From CBDCME01 sp965218865 (GTDB taxonomy: Bacteria > Pseudomonadota > Alphaproteobacteria > JAAXGF01): 60,549 bases of DNA. The DNA lies in contig CBDCME010000026.1 in the NCBI GenBank assembly GCA_965218865.1, positions 1-60,549 on the forward strand, in the 5' to 3' direction. Position 1 is the first letter of the stretch. Each line of letters starts with the position of its first letter. Below, piece by piece: positions 43,925-53,115 of this stretch. Position numbers and translations under genes: made by a program. The notes under the pieces are model-generated. The model was not told the DNA's origin, searched no databases, and saw nothing but the letters and a program-made list of their open reading frames with translations.

Positions 43925-44707
43925 TCACAGCTCCGGTTTTTCCCGCAAGGTGCACCATATGGGAGTATGATCCGAAGCCTTTACCCGGCCCCGGGGACGC
44001 TTGTCGATTTCGCAGGCCTCGAGTCGGTCCGCCGCCTGGGGCGAGAGCAGCAAATGGTCGATTCGCAGGCCTTCGTCGCGGTGCCAGGCGCCCCGCTGAT
44101 AGTCCCAAAAGGTATAGGTGCCAAGCTCGGTATGGAGGGCACGAAAGGCGTCGGTATATCCGAGATGGAGAATTTTTCGGAATCCGGCCCGGGTTTCCGG
44201 CAGGCAGAGGGCATCGCCCCGCCAACGCTCCGGGTCGTAGACGTCGCCGTCGGCCGGGCAAACGTTGAAGTCGCCGCCGAGAACAAGCACTTCTTCGTTG
44301 CTTAATAGATCCCTTGCCCGTCGGTAGAGGCGTTCCATCCATGCCAGCTTGTAGGTGAATTTTTCACCCGGCGCCGGATTGCCGTTGGGAAGATAGATCG
44401 AGGCGACGCGCACGCCATCGACCCAGGCTTCGATGTACCGGGCTTGTTCGTCATCCGGGTCGCCGGGGAGTTCGCTGACCACGTCCTCGATCGGACGCTT
44501 CGATATGACTGCCACACCGTTATATGTTTTTTGCCCCTGCGCGGCGACGGTATAGCCCAGGTCGACGAACTCGATGTACGGGAAATCCCGCGTCACGGTC
44601 TTGATTTCCTGCAGGAGGAGGACGTCGGGTTCGGCCGAACGCAACCACTCGAGCACGTTCGGCAACCGGGCCCTAATCGAATTGACATTCCAGCTGGCGA
44701 TTTTCAT
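43925..44707 (-). CDS. xth: Exodeoxyribonuclease III
   Basis: AP endonuclease and 3' exonuclease of base-excision repair, 260 residues. Family motifs are MKIASWNVNSIRARLPNVL at the start, the metal-binding Glu in VLLLQEIKT, the Tyr/Asp in GGDFNVCP, and the C-terminal RIDHLLLS and ASDHTPIW with the catalytic Asp-His. The start ATG 44707 directly fits the conserved N-terminus. The stop lies next to repeat R1. Confidence 0.95.
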   Translation of the reverse strand: MKIASWNVNSIRARLPNVLEWLRSAEPDVLLLQEIKTVTRDFPYIEFVDLGYTVAAQGQKTYNGVAVISKRPIEDVVSELPGDPDDEQARYIEAWVDGVRVASIYLPNGNPAPGEKFTYKLAWMERLYRRARDLLSNEEVLVLGGDFNVCPADGDVYDPERWRGDALCLPETRAGFRKILHLGYTDAFRALHTELGTYTFWDYQRGAWHRDEGLRIDHLLLSPQAADRLEACEIDKRPRGRVKASDHTPIWCTLREKPEL

Positions 44708-44766
44708 CGCGGCAAATTAACGCAACCGTGGAAACCACTCAACGGTCACCGGAGCGGCCGCGCGGA

Positions 44767-45129
44767 TCAGCCGATCGCGAAAGAGCTGCCGCAGCTGCAC
44801 GAGGCCGTCGCGTTCGGATTGCCGAGCGTGAAATGCGCCCCCTCGAGGGTTTCGACCCAGTCCAGCTCCGAACCGGCGATGAGCGCCACCGAAACCTCGT
44901 CGACAACGACGGAAGCGCCGTCCTGCTCGATAACCAGGTCGTTCGCCGCCAACTTGTCGTCGAGCTCAAATCCGTATTGGAAGCCCGAGCACCCGCCTCC
45001 CGAAACCGCGATACGGAGCCGCTTATTAGCCGACTCGTCCGCCTTGAGCACGTCGGCGATGCGCCTCACCGCGCGAGGGGTCAGGCTGATCAAGGGAGGA
45101 TCTGGCGGACGTTCTGGCGTTTGGAGCAT
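44767..45129 (-). CDS. erpA: Iron-sulphur cluster insertion protein ErpA
   Basis: A-type carrier of 120 residues that hands Fe-S clusters to target enzymes. Start chosen at ATG 45129 (MLQTPERPPDPPLISLTPRA); the longer frame adds a non-conserved leader. The three cluster-binding Cys are Cys47 in SGGGCSGFQYGF and Cys111 and Cys113 in ASCSCGSSF. The domain begins at about residue 13. It lies upstream of, and divergent from, dgt, and 59 bp ahead of xth on the same strand. Confidence 0.93.
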   Translation of the reverse strand: MLQTPERPPDPPLISLTPRAVRRIADVLKADESANKRLRIAVSGGGCSGFQYGFELDDKLAANDLVIEQDGASVVVDEVSVALIAGSELDWVETLEGAHFTLGNPNATASCSCGSSFAIG

Positions 45130-45250
45130 TCCTCGTTCACGTTCTCCCGTCGCCGGGGCCGGAAGTTGACAGCATCGCCTTCCTATGTATGTCATCGCCG
45201 AGATATGTCAAATCCCGCCTCCGTTGCCCCCGGCCTCGCCTAGGGGCGCC

Positions 45251-46441
45251 ATGCGCGATCCCCGTCCGGTCCCGTGGCGCGCGCCCCACGCCTGTGATCC
45301 GCGATATAGTCGCGGCCGCCTCTATCCCGAGAGCGAAAGTCCGACCCGCACCGCTTTCCAGCGCGACCGCGACCGGATCATTCACTCGACCGCCTTTCGC
45401 CGGCTGATGCACAAGACCCAGGTGTTTGTCTACCACGAGGGGGACCACTATCGCACCCGCCTTACGCACAGCCTTGAGGTGGCCCAGATCGCCCGTTCGA
45501 TGAGCCGCTCGCTGGGTCTCGACGAGGATCTCGCCGAGGCGATCGGTCTGGCGCACGATCTCGGCCATACGCCCTTCGGCCACGCCGGCGAGGACGCCTT
45601 GGCGGCATCGATGGCGCCCTACGGCGGATTCGACCATAACGCTCAGACCTTGCGCGTCCTGACCAAGCTCGAGGCCCGCTACGCCGATTTCGAGGGCCTG
45701 AATTTGACTTGGGAATCCCTCGAGGGCTTGGTCAAACACAACGGCCCCCTGACGGGTGGCGCGGACGAACAGCCGGTGCCGACGGCCATCGCCGACTACG
45801 TCGAACGCCATAACCTCGAACTTGGGAATTTCGCCGGCGCGGAAGCGCAAATCGCGGCGCTGAGCGACGATATCGCGTACAACAATCACGACATCGACGA
45901 CGGCCTTCGGGCCCACTTGTTCACGATCGATGATCTTGCCGAAGTGCCGCCGGTCGGGACGGTGTTGGCGAAAGTCGGGCAGGATCATCCCGGACTGGAG
46001 CCGTCCAAGCTCGTTCACGAATTGGTTCGTGGCCTGATCGACCTCATGGTTCGGGACGCTCTCGACGAGACCAGGCGCCGCCTCGACGAGGCGAGGCCTC
46101 CGGATGCCGGCGCCATTCGCCAGCTCACGGGCCCCGTGGTCGCGTTCTCGGACGAAATGCGTGCCGACGAAACGGTCTTGAAGGCGTTCCTTGGGACCCA
46201 CATTTACCGCCACCCCCGAGTCGAGCGGATGGCGGCCGGCGCTCGCCGAATCGTTACCGACCTGTTCGCGATGTTCTTTGGCGATCCAACCGAGTTGCCG
46301 CCCGAATGGCGAAAAAAGGTCGACCGCGCGAACGAAGTTGAAACCGCCCGCGTCGTCGCCGATTACATCGCCGGCATGACCGACCGGTACGCGCTCGCGC
46401 AACACAGCCGCCACTTCCAATCGACGCCGGAACTTTCATGA
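45251..46441 (+). CDS. dgt: Deoxyguanosinetriphosphate triphosphohydrolase
   Basis: HD-domain enzyme that releases tripolyphosphate from dGTP. ATG 45251 was chosen because TAGGGG lies seven bases upstream and the family N-terminus begins a few residues later (DPRYSRGRLYPE); a frame from 45185 lacks a ribosome site. In this numbering His73 (RTRLTHSLEVAQ) and His102-Asp103 (GLAHDLGHTPFGHAGE) form the metal site, and the last Asp is in LSDDIAYNNHDIDDG. The 396-residue length is normal. Its TGA overlaps the argS ATG as ATGA, indicating coupling. Confidence 0.93.
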   Translation: MRDPRPVPWRAPHACDPRYSRGRLYPESESPTRTAFQRDRDRIIHSTAFRRLMHKTQVFVYHEGDHYRTRLTHSLEVAQIARSMSRSLGLDEDLAEAIGLAHDLGHTPFGHAGEDALAASMAPYGGFDHNAQTLRVLTKLEARYADFEGLNLTWESLEGLVKHNGPLTGGADEQPVPTAIADYVERHNLELGNFAGAEAQIAALSDDIAYNNHDIDDGLRAHLFTIDDLAEVPPVGTVLAKVGQDHPGLEPSKLVHELVRGLIDLMVRDALDETRRRLDEARPPDAGAIRQLTGPVVAFSDEMRADETVLKAFLGTHIYRHPRVERMAAGARRIVTDLFAMFFGDPTELPPEWRKKVDRANEVETARVVADYIAGMTDRYALAQHSRHFQSTPELS

Positions 46442-48192
46442 ACGTCTATCGCGCCTTCAAGACCGTCGTCGAAGCGTCGTTACATGCCTTGTCGCGACGC
46501 GGTGCCTTACCGCTGGAAATCGACATGGGCCCCATCACGGTCGAACCGCCGCGCGACCCGAGCCACGGCGACATCGCGACGAATGCCGCGCTCTGTCTGG
46601 CCCGCCCAGCGAGCAAACCTCCCCGCGAAATCGCGGCGTTGATCGCGGCGGAACTGGAACGCTATTCCTCTATCGCGCGAGTCAACGTCGCCGGCCCGGG
46701 TTTTATCAACCTCGATCTGACGGTTGAGTTCTGGCAGGAACGCCTTGGCGAAATCCTTGAGGAGGGACGAAATTACGGATCCTCCGACATTGGCAAGGGC
46801 CGACGCGTGAACGTCGAATTCGTATCGGCCAATCCAACCGGGCCGCTCCACGTCGGTCACGCGCGGGGCGCCGTGTTCGGCGATGCCCTGGCCGCGCTCC
46901 TCGCCAAGGTCGGTTACGAGGTTACCCGCGAGTATTACGTCAACAACGCCGGCGCCCAAATGCAAGCGTTCGCCGATTCGATTCACCACCGCTACCGGGA
47001 GACCCTCGGTGACTCCGTGGGCGACATTCCGCAGGGCCTCTATCCCGGGGAATATCTTGTTTCAGTGGCCGAGGAAATCGTCCGCGGCGACGGTGACAAA
47101 TGGCTCGGCGCGGCACCCGACGCGTATCGCGAGGCGTTCGGACGCTTCGGCTACACCCGCATGATGGCAGACATTCAAGCGGATTTGCGGTCGTTGGCCG
47201 TCGACCACGACTATTTCGCTCTTGAAACGATGCTCCACGAAGGAAACGGGGTTGCCGACGCGGTGCGAATCCTGGAACACGGGGGCCACATATACCAGGG
47301 TGTCCTGGAACCGCCCAAGGGCAAGACCGACGAGGATTGGGAGCCACGGCCCCAAATGCTTTTCCGTTCGCGCGCCTTCGGCGACGACGTCGACAGGCCA
47401 CTGCAAAAATCGGATGGAAGCTGGACTTATTTTGCCACCGACGCGGCCTACCATCTCGACAAGATTCAACGCGGATTTTCGGAACTGATCAACGTTTGGG
47501 GCGCCGATCACGGCGGGTACGTCAAGCGAATGAAATCGGCGGTCAAGGCGTTCGAGGCCGAAGCGGTCACGCTGGACGTCAAATTGTGTCAGCTGGTGCG
47601 CGTTACCCGCGCCGGTGTTCCCGTGAAAATGTCGAAGCGGGCCGGAACCTTCGTGACGTTGCGCGAGGTTCTGGACGAGGTCGGCAAGGACGTCCTCCGC
47701 TTCATCATGCTGACCCGCAAGAACGACGCGCCTCTCGATTTCGATCTCGCCAAGGTCATGGAACAATCGAAGGACAACCCCGTATTCTACGTCCAATACG
47801 CCCATGCCCGCGCTTGTTCCGCCCTCCGGAACGCCGAGGCGGCGTTTCCGGATATGGATTTTGGACGGACAAGCCTGATCCGCGCAGATGCCAGCCGATT
47901 GACCGATCCGGGCGAACTCGCTTTGATCAAGAACTTGGCGGGATGGCCGCAACAAATGGTCTCCGCGGCGCAGGCCCGCGAACCTCACCGCTTGGCGTTT
48001 TATCTCTCGACCCTCGCGGCCGAATTCCACGGCCAATGGAACAAGGGAAACGAAGATCCCCAACTTCGCTTCATCGTCGCCGATGATCCAACCCTTAGCC
48101 AGGCCCGCCTCGCGCTTGTACGCGCGTTCGGGGTCGTCGTGGCGGCGGGGTTGGAAATATTTGGCGTCGAGCCTGTCACGGAAATGCGTTAG
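46438..48192 (+). CDS. argS: Arginyl-tRNA synthetase
   Basis: Class I synthetase of 584 residues. The N-terminal Add-1 domain is followed by ANPTGPLHVGHARGAVFGD, containing the HIGH-type HVGH at 138-141. The KMSKR-type loop is VPVKMSKRAGTFVTL, and the C-terminal DALR anticodon-binding domain contains YVQYAHARACSALRNAE. The start overlaps the dgt stop by four bases. In related genomes a SPOR protein follows; here it is separated by an interrupted repeat and an IS110 insertion. Confidence 0.95.
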   Translation: MNVYRAFKTVVEASLHALSRRGALPLEIDMGPITVEPPRDPSHGDIATNAALCLARPASKPPREIAALIAAELERYSSIARVNVAGPGFINLDLTVEFWQERLGEILEEGRNYGSSDIGKGRRVNVEFVSANPTGPLHVGHARGAVFGDALAALLAKVGYEVTREYYVNNAGAQMQAFADSIHHRYRETLGDSVGDIPQGLYPGEYLVSVAEEIVRGDGDKWLGAAPDAYREAFGRFGYTRMMADIQADLRSLAVDHDYFALETMLHEGNGVADAVRILEHGGHIYQGVLEPPKGKTDEDWEPRPQMLFRSRAFGDDVDRPLQKSDGSWTYFATDAAYHLDKIQRGFSELINVWGADHGGYVKRMKSAVKAFEAEAVTLDVKLCQLVRVTRAGVPVKMSKRAGTFVTLREVLDEVGKDVLRFIMLTRKNDAPLDFDLAKVMEQSKDNPVFYVQYAHARACSALRNAEAAFPDMDFGRTSLIRADASRLTDPGELALIKNLAGWPQQMVSAAQAREPHRLAFYLSTLAAEFHGQWNKGNEDPQLRFIVADDPTLSQARLALVRAFGVVVAAGLEIFGVEPVTEMR

Positions 48193-48333
48193 TGTCCGTT
48201 CGAAAATGCGCTTCTGCGCATATTTTGCGTCTGATCCGGCCCTCTCCCCCTCCCGGCCACCCACGAGAGGTTGCTGATGTGGGTGGCCGGGAGGGGACTC
48301 CCCACCATTGAGCAAGGGGGAAATGAGAGGTGG

Positions 48334-49597
48334 TCACGCTGCCGGAGTGAGGCGGCGTTGGGCTTTTTTTTGAGCATGGGATGGATCGAAGAGGGTTTGA
48401 TTTCTGAGCATGGCGCAGGCGACGGCAAGCAGTCTATCGGCGACGGTTCTCAGCGCTCTGGCGTGGCCGTGTCCCCGGGCCCTAAGGGCGGCATAGCGTT
48501 GGCGGCTGATGGGATCGTGTTGGATGGCGACGCGGGCCCAGTGGTAAAGGGCGGTTCGCAGCCGAACGTGGCAGGCCTGACGCATGATGACGAGACAGCG
48601 TTTGCCGCTCCGGCGGGTAACGGGGGCGGCGCCGGACAAGGTGCGCAAGGCCTGGTAATTTCTTTCCCGCAGGGGCGTCGAGGCTTCTGCGAGCAGCGTG
48701 GCGAGGACGGTCCTCCCGATTCCGGGCATGGAAAGCAGGATGTCCACGTCGCGCTGCTCGGATTTCTGCCCCGAGGCGCTGTCCTGTTGATCGGCGATGT
48801 GTTGGCAGAGGCCGTCGATGCGGCTTCGGACCTGCTTGACCTGGCGGTTGACCAGGCGCAAACGCTCGGCCAGGGAACCGATATGAGCGCAAGCGGCGGC
48901 GATAGTTCCCGGCGCGACGGTGAGCGGCTTTTGGCGCAAGAGGCGCAACACTTCAGGCGCGTCGATTTTGCGGATGCGGTGGGTTTTCAGCAGCTTGGCA
49001 ACGGTATTGGTTCGGATGCGCCGCGCCTTCTCGGGAGTGGGCGCCTTCTTCCACAGGGCGAGAAACCACTCGCTGGCGACATCGTCGCTGACCTCCAAGG
49101 CCTGGGGATAATAGCGTCTCAACTGTTCGCGCAGGTGGTTGGCGAGGCGCACGCGCTCCTGGCCGAGGTCCTCGGCCCAGGCGCGAATATTCGCGCAGTT
49201 CGATGATGGCGGGAGCATCGGCCTTCAAGCGACGAAAGCAATGGCCGTCGGTGCGCAAGGAATCGCCGAGGACATGGGCGTCGCGGCGGTCGTCCTTGGC
49301 GCCGGCGACGGTGAAACGATCGCGAAAGCGGTCGAGCTGCTTGGGGTTGATACTGTGAATGGCAAAACCCCGCTCCAGCAAGGTATCGACGACCGCCCCA
49401 TGCGGGACCTCGATGGAGACGGCAATCCTCTCCGGCACACTGCCACTCTTTTTCGTCAGCCACGCGCACAACTCGGCCAGCCCTTCCCCGCTGTGGGCGA
49501 ACGACCTTTCAACGACGATGACGCCGTTACCATCAAGAAGGCAAACCTGGTGCCTCTCGGTCGCCCAGTCAATGCCAGCAAACCAATCAAAGTTCAT
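48334..49597 (-). pseudogene. IS110-family transposase, one-base frameshift (copy 2)
   Basis: From ATG 49597 (MNFDWFAGIDWATERHQV) the DEDD domain is intact. The frame shifts near 49178 after ELREYSR and continues in the +1 frame with WAEDLGQERVRLANHLREQL. The C-terminal Tnp_20 domain follows, with MPGIGRTVLATLLAE and the catalytic-Ser region VTRRSGKRC, to a stop at 48334. Joined, the protein is about 420 residues. The same frameshift is present in copy 1, so it arose before the copies separated, or the product is made by ribosomal frameshifting. A native sequence would read ATG GCC where CTG GGCC is found. Confidence 0.8.
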
Positions 49598-49898
49598 CGC
49601 CTTTCTCCTCTCTTGCCTCGGACCGCCGCGACGCCGAACATTCCCTGTACTGGCGCTCGCAGGCGCAACTCCCCACCGGCTGTCCGCCGCGGCCGTCCCT
49701 CCGGGGCACGCGTCCCCCCCAGGTGCTCGAAACACAGGGAGCAATGGGTCGCTCCCAGAAGGCTCGTCCGATCCGAAAAAAATGACCCGATCAGATCTTC
49801 AGCTGACCGCATTTTGTGGATAACGCTCCGCGTTACCCACAAAACAACAACCACATCAACTTTCTATGTTCGAGTGGTCAACTTAAATGGTACAGGGG
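49598..49898 (-). ncRNA. IS110 5' non-coding region, candidate bridge-RNA locus
   Basis: The 300 bp between the transposase start and the outer end of the element have no gene and are almost identical in both IS110 copies. In IS110-group elements this position encodes the bridge RNA that pairs with target and donor DNA. The GC-rich segment with several complementary runs fits such an RNA, but I did not derive a fold or guide loops. Confidence 0.35.
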
Positions 49899-50074
49899 AG
49901 AGGGCCGGCGCCGCGAGTTTTCGAACTGACTGTTAGACCTTGACTCTACGCGACCGCGGGATACACGGCATGTGCCACGCTGCCGGATCCCCCACCTGAA
50001 GGTGCTGAGCCGACGAGACGATGCCCGCTGACACGAAGATCAACCCCGACACGTTTGGCACGGAGAGGACCGCG

Positions 50075-50977
50075 ATGGGACAAAAATTCCCTCTCCACGA
50101 CCGACGCCTGCTGATCGCGACGACGCTGATCGCCTTCGTCGCCGCCCTGTCGCTCGCCTGGTACGCCTTTCAGATCGCTGGCCAAGCACCTGAAACCGGC
50201 GAGGCGCGATTGATTCGCGCGCCCGAGGGTCCAACAAAATTGAAGCCCTTGCAACCGGGCGGCAGGACCGTCCCGAACCAGGATGTGCTGGTATTCGACG
50301 TGATGGAGACCGAGACCGATCGCAAGACCCCTGAAAGGTTGTTGCCGCCACACGAGGAACCGATGGAGAAACCCCGGTCGGGTTCACCGGATGCCGAGAT
50401 GGCGGAGACGGAAAGCACTCCCCCAACGCCAAGGTCCACGGATTGGGCGGTGGCCGAATCGGCGGCGCCGGATTCCGCCCCGGCGCCAGAAAAGACCACG
50501 CCAACACCGAAGGAGACGATAATAGAAGCTAGACCGTCGGCGACGAATCCGCCGGCGCCTCCCGAACGAATCACGCCGGAGCCGAAGAAGCCCCCGTCGG
50601 AGACGCGTCCGGAAGCTTCGGCGACGAAACCGCCGGCGCCCCAGCCGCCCGCGACGGCCGCGCCGGAGCCACCCGAGGCCGCGGCATCATTGGCGGAGCC
50701 TCCCCCACCGCTGGTCCCCAAGCCGGGGACACACCGTGTCCAGTTGGGTGCCTTCACCGTTAAAGAGAGCGCCTCGACCCACTGGAATCGCCTCCAAAAA
50801 GAGAATGCCCAGCTTTTCAAGAATTTGCGGGCGCGTTTCGAAGCTATCGAAATTGGTCCCGACAAAAAGGTTCTTTATCGCCTGCGAACCGACCCGCTCA
50901 TTGAAGAAAGCAGGGCTAGATCACTCTGTTCGGCGCTCAAGGGAGAGAATATAGACTGTATCGTTGTCGCGCCATAG
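50075..50977 (+). CDS. SPOR-domain membrane protein
   Basis: The start was placed at ATG 50075 (MGQKFPLHDRRLLIA), which has GGAGAGG six bases upstream; an earlier in-frame ATG lies at 50021. The protein has one N-terminal membrane helix (LLIATTLIAFVAALSLAWYAF at about 12-32), then a long Pro/Glu/Ala/Thr-rich linker of about 190 residues, and a C-terminal SPOR domain from about residue 222 (GTHRVQLGAFTVKESASTHW ... NIDCIVVAP). SPOR domains bind denuded peptidoglycan at the division site. It follows argS in related genomes, so it probably belonged to the dgt-argS run before the IS110 insertion. NagZ and ScpA, often next, are absent. Confidence 0.85.
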   Translation: MGQKFPLHDRRLLIATTLIAFVAALSLAWYAFQIAGQAPETGEARLIRAPEGPTKLKPLQPGGRTVPNQDVLVFDVMETETDRKTPERLLPPHEEPMEKPRSGSPDAEMAETESTPPTPRSTDWAVAESAAPDSAPAPEKTTPTPKETIIEARPSATNPPAPPERITPEPKKPPSETRPEASATKPPAPQPPATAAPEPPEAAASLAEPPPPLVPKPGTHRVQLGAFTVKESASTHWNRLQKENAQLFKNLRARFEAIEIGPDKKVLYRLRTDPLIEESRARSLCSALKGENIDCIVVAP

Positions 50978-51042
50978 GAACGCAGAACGTCATTTCCGGC
51001 CCGCCGGGCGCGGGAATTAGGCCGCCGCCGAGATTCGGTGAG

Positions 51043-51197
51043 GCCTGCTCGAAAACTCGCGGCGCCAGCCTCCGCCTCCTCCCGGCCACCCATATCAGCA
51101 ACCTCTCGTGGGTGGCCGGGAGGGGGCGGGGGCCGGGAAGGGGAGAGGGCCAGGACAGACGCAAAAAATGCGCGGACGCGCATTTTCGAACGGACAC
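51043..51197. repeat. Palindromic intergenic repeat, copy R3
   Basis: A 155-bp unit starting GCCTGCTCGAAAACTCGCGG and ending TTTTCGAACGGACAC. The centre is an almost perfect palindrome with arms CTCCCGGCCACCCA and the opposing TGGGTGGCCGGGAG. It lies between the SPOR and ankyrin genes. Confidence 0.75.
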
Positions 51198-51286
51198 TAA
51201 GACAATCTTTCCCCTCATCCGATGTTAGTTGGTAACAACTCGGAATCTGTTACAGTAGAGAAAAATCGTCGAGCGGGACTTTATCG

Positions 51287-52030
51287 ATGCGACTACCTTG
51301 CGCGTGCCTGTCCGTGATGGTCGCGGTCGGAGTGATCGTGGCGCCATCGGCGCACGCTCTGACGATTCACGAGGCCGTTGCCGTCGGCGCCATGAGGGTT
51401 GTCAACGCGTATCTTGAGAGTGGCGGGGACATCGAGGCTCGCGACGAGCATGGCGATACGCCTCTCCATGTCGCCGCCAACAACTATCGTGCCAAGGTCG
51501 CCAGTACACTCGTCGAGGCCGGCGCGGAGATTGACGCGCGCGACGCGCGCGGCAACACCTCCTTGCATCTGGCGGCGCAAAATGGCGACTACAACATCGC
51601 CAAACTCCTGATCTCCAAGGGCGCTCGATTGGAGGCTAGGGACATCGGAGGACGAACGCCGCTTTACGACGCCGCGGCCGCGGGCGAGAAAAACCTGGTC
51701 CGGCTTCTCCTCGCCAGAGGCGCGAGCGTCTTGACCCCGAACACCGATGGAAGACTTCCGTTGCACGTGGCCGCGGCCAATGGGCGCTACACCGTGGTCA
51801 GTCTCTTGCTCGACGAAGGCACACCGATCGACGCAAGAAACAATGTCGGCCTCACGCCACTTTTCCTTGCCGCCCACAACGACAGGCTAGGGGTGGCAAA
51901 ATTCCTCGTTGATCGGGGAGCGGACGTAAACCTTCGGGACGTCCGGGGGCAGACGCCGCTGCAGGCCGCGATCTCCTTCAAGCACCTCGATATCATCAGA
52001 TTTCTCAGGAAAAACGGCGCCAACGAGTGA
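51287..52030 (+). CDS. Exported ankyrin-repeat protein
   Basis: The 247 residues begin with a signal peptide (MRLPCACLSVMVAVGVIVAPSAHA, about 24 residues). Six or seven ankyrin repeats of 33 residues follow, with GDTPLHVAANN, GNTSLHLAAQNGD, GRTPLYDAAAAGE, GRLPLHVAAANGR and GLTPLFLAAHNDR as repeat starts. They fill the mature protein, so it acts by protein binding, probably in the periplasm. No enzyme domain is visible. Its stop overlaps the next gene as GTGA, so the two are translationally coupled. Confidence 0.88.
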   Translation: MRLPCACLSVMVAVGVIVAPSAHALTIHEAVAVGAMRVVNAYLESGGDIEARDEHGDTPLHVAANNYRAKVASTLVEAGAEIDARDARGNTSLHLAAQNGDYNIAKLLISKGARLEARDIGGRTPLYDAAAAGEKNLVRLLLARGASVLTPNTDGRLPLHVAAANGRYTVVSLLLDEGTPIDARNNVGLTPLFLAAHNDRLGVAKFLVDRGADVNLRDVRGQTPLQAAISFKHLDIIRFLRKNGANE

Positions 52031-52896
52031 AACGAAGGCGCCGGCGCGGGCGGGTTGAAAACACGTGCCCCGACAAGGAATTGGCGCGCGCGACATGGCG
52101 GGTGCGGACCGAGGCCTGGGATCGATGGTCCGATGTCATCGCCGACCTCGCCGATAAGCTCAATCAGCCTTTTCTCGACGCCGCCGGTATCCTTCCGGGA
52201 GAGCGGGTTCTCGACCTCGCCTCGGGGACCGGCGAACCGGCACTGGCGATCGCCCGGCGGCTCGGCCGGCGCGGATCCGTCGTGGCCACCGATCTGGTGC
52301 CCGACATGCTCGCCACGGCCCGCCGGCGCGCCGCGGTGGCGCGCCTGGACAACATCATGTTCCAGCCCGCCGATATGGAGGCTCTACCGTTTCCACGAAA
52401 CATTTTCGCCCGCGCGACATGCCGGTTCGGCATCATGTTCTGCCCCGATGTCGCCGCCGCCGTTTCGGAAGCCCGACGGGTTCTCGCAGCGAGCGGAAAG
52501 GCGACCTTCCTGGTATGGGGAGCGGAACAAAACAACACGATATTTCACGTCATCAACCGGGTCGCCGCCGACATCGTTGGCGAACCGGATTGGAAAGCCG
52601 AGTTGACCCCGTTCCGATTCGCCGCGCCGGGCGCCCTTTCGGCTGTCCTCGAGGACAGCGGATTCGCCGACGTGGCGGAGCAGGACCTGAGGCTAAAGCC
52701 GACGCCACCGGTCGGCAGCCAATTCTGGCGGCCCCCCCTGGAAATGACTTTCGGACACCAGCTCGATACCTTCCCGGAAGCCACCCGAGCCGAACTCGAC
52801 GCGGCCTTGGAACGCGCCTATGCCGCCTACATCCAAGGCCAGGACTACCAGCTTAACGCCCACGTACGCATCGTCTCCGGACACGCGCCCCCGTAA
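52027..52896 (+). CDS. Class I SAM-dependent methyltransferase
   Basis: A 289-residue UbiE-like methyltransferase. SAM-binding motif I is VLDLASGTGEPALAIARRLG near 58-77, with a motif II Asp in VVATDLVPDML and NIMFQPADMEALPF following. The C-terminal part contains no second domain. The GTG start at 52027 overlaps the ankyrin stop; a later start is possible because the first 20 residues are Arg-rich and not conserved. The substrate cannot be read from the sequence. Confidence 0.82.
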   Translation: MKRRRRRGRVENTCPDKELARATWRVRTEAWDRWSDVIADLADKLNQPFLDAAGILPGERVLDLASGTGEPALAIARRLGRRGSVVATDLVPDMLATARRRAAVARLDNIMFQPADMEALPFPRNIFARATCRFGIMFCPDVAAAVSEARRVLAASGKATFLVWGAEQNNTIFHVINRVAADIVGEPDWKAELTPFRFAAPGALSAVLEDSGFADVAEQDLRLKPTPPVGSQFWRPPLEMTFGHQLDTFPEATRAELDAALERAYAAYIQGQDYQLNAHVRIVSGHAPP

Positions 52897-53115
52897 GTCC
52901 AGGCGCATTCAACCTGCCGAGACGCCAAAGCGGCGTACAAAAATTACGCCCCCGGTTCATTGCCATTCTGAAGCGTGATCCTGCTACCCTCGAAGTCGCT
53001 ATGATGGCGCCGTACTCGTCTGGATAGGTGCGAAAATGTGTTGTGATTTCCGATAAGATGAAGAAGAAATTCTTGTTAGGAATCAAAAAGCTTGGAAAAA
53101 TGTTCTGATTAGGTC

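Larger units (their letters stand above)
48297..49898 (-). mobile_element. IS110-type element, copy 2
   Basis: About 1.6 kb, placed between the two halves of repeat R2. The right end ACTTAAATGGTACAGGGGA is shared with the truncated copy at 33612-34890. IS110-type elements lack inverted ends and are known to insert into repetitive extragenic palindromes, as here. The exact left border is uncertain by a few bases because the target is G-rich. Confidence 0.8.
48192..49930. repeat. Palindromic intergenic repeat, copy R2, split by an IS110 insertion
   Basis: The left part (48192-48296) starts GTGTCCGTTCGAAAATGCG and includes CCGGCCCTCTCCCCCTCCC. The right part (49899-49930) reads GAGAGGGCCGGCGCCGCGAG and ends TTTTCGAACTGAC. 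Joined, they form the same unit as R1 and R3. The insertion point is in the GGGAGGGG arm of the palindrome. Confidence 0.75.

Noticed and set aside
43788..44342. Minus-strand frame across xth and repeat R1
   Set aside because: It overlaps xth in another frame and extends into the palindromic repeat; xth accounts for the region.
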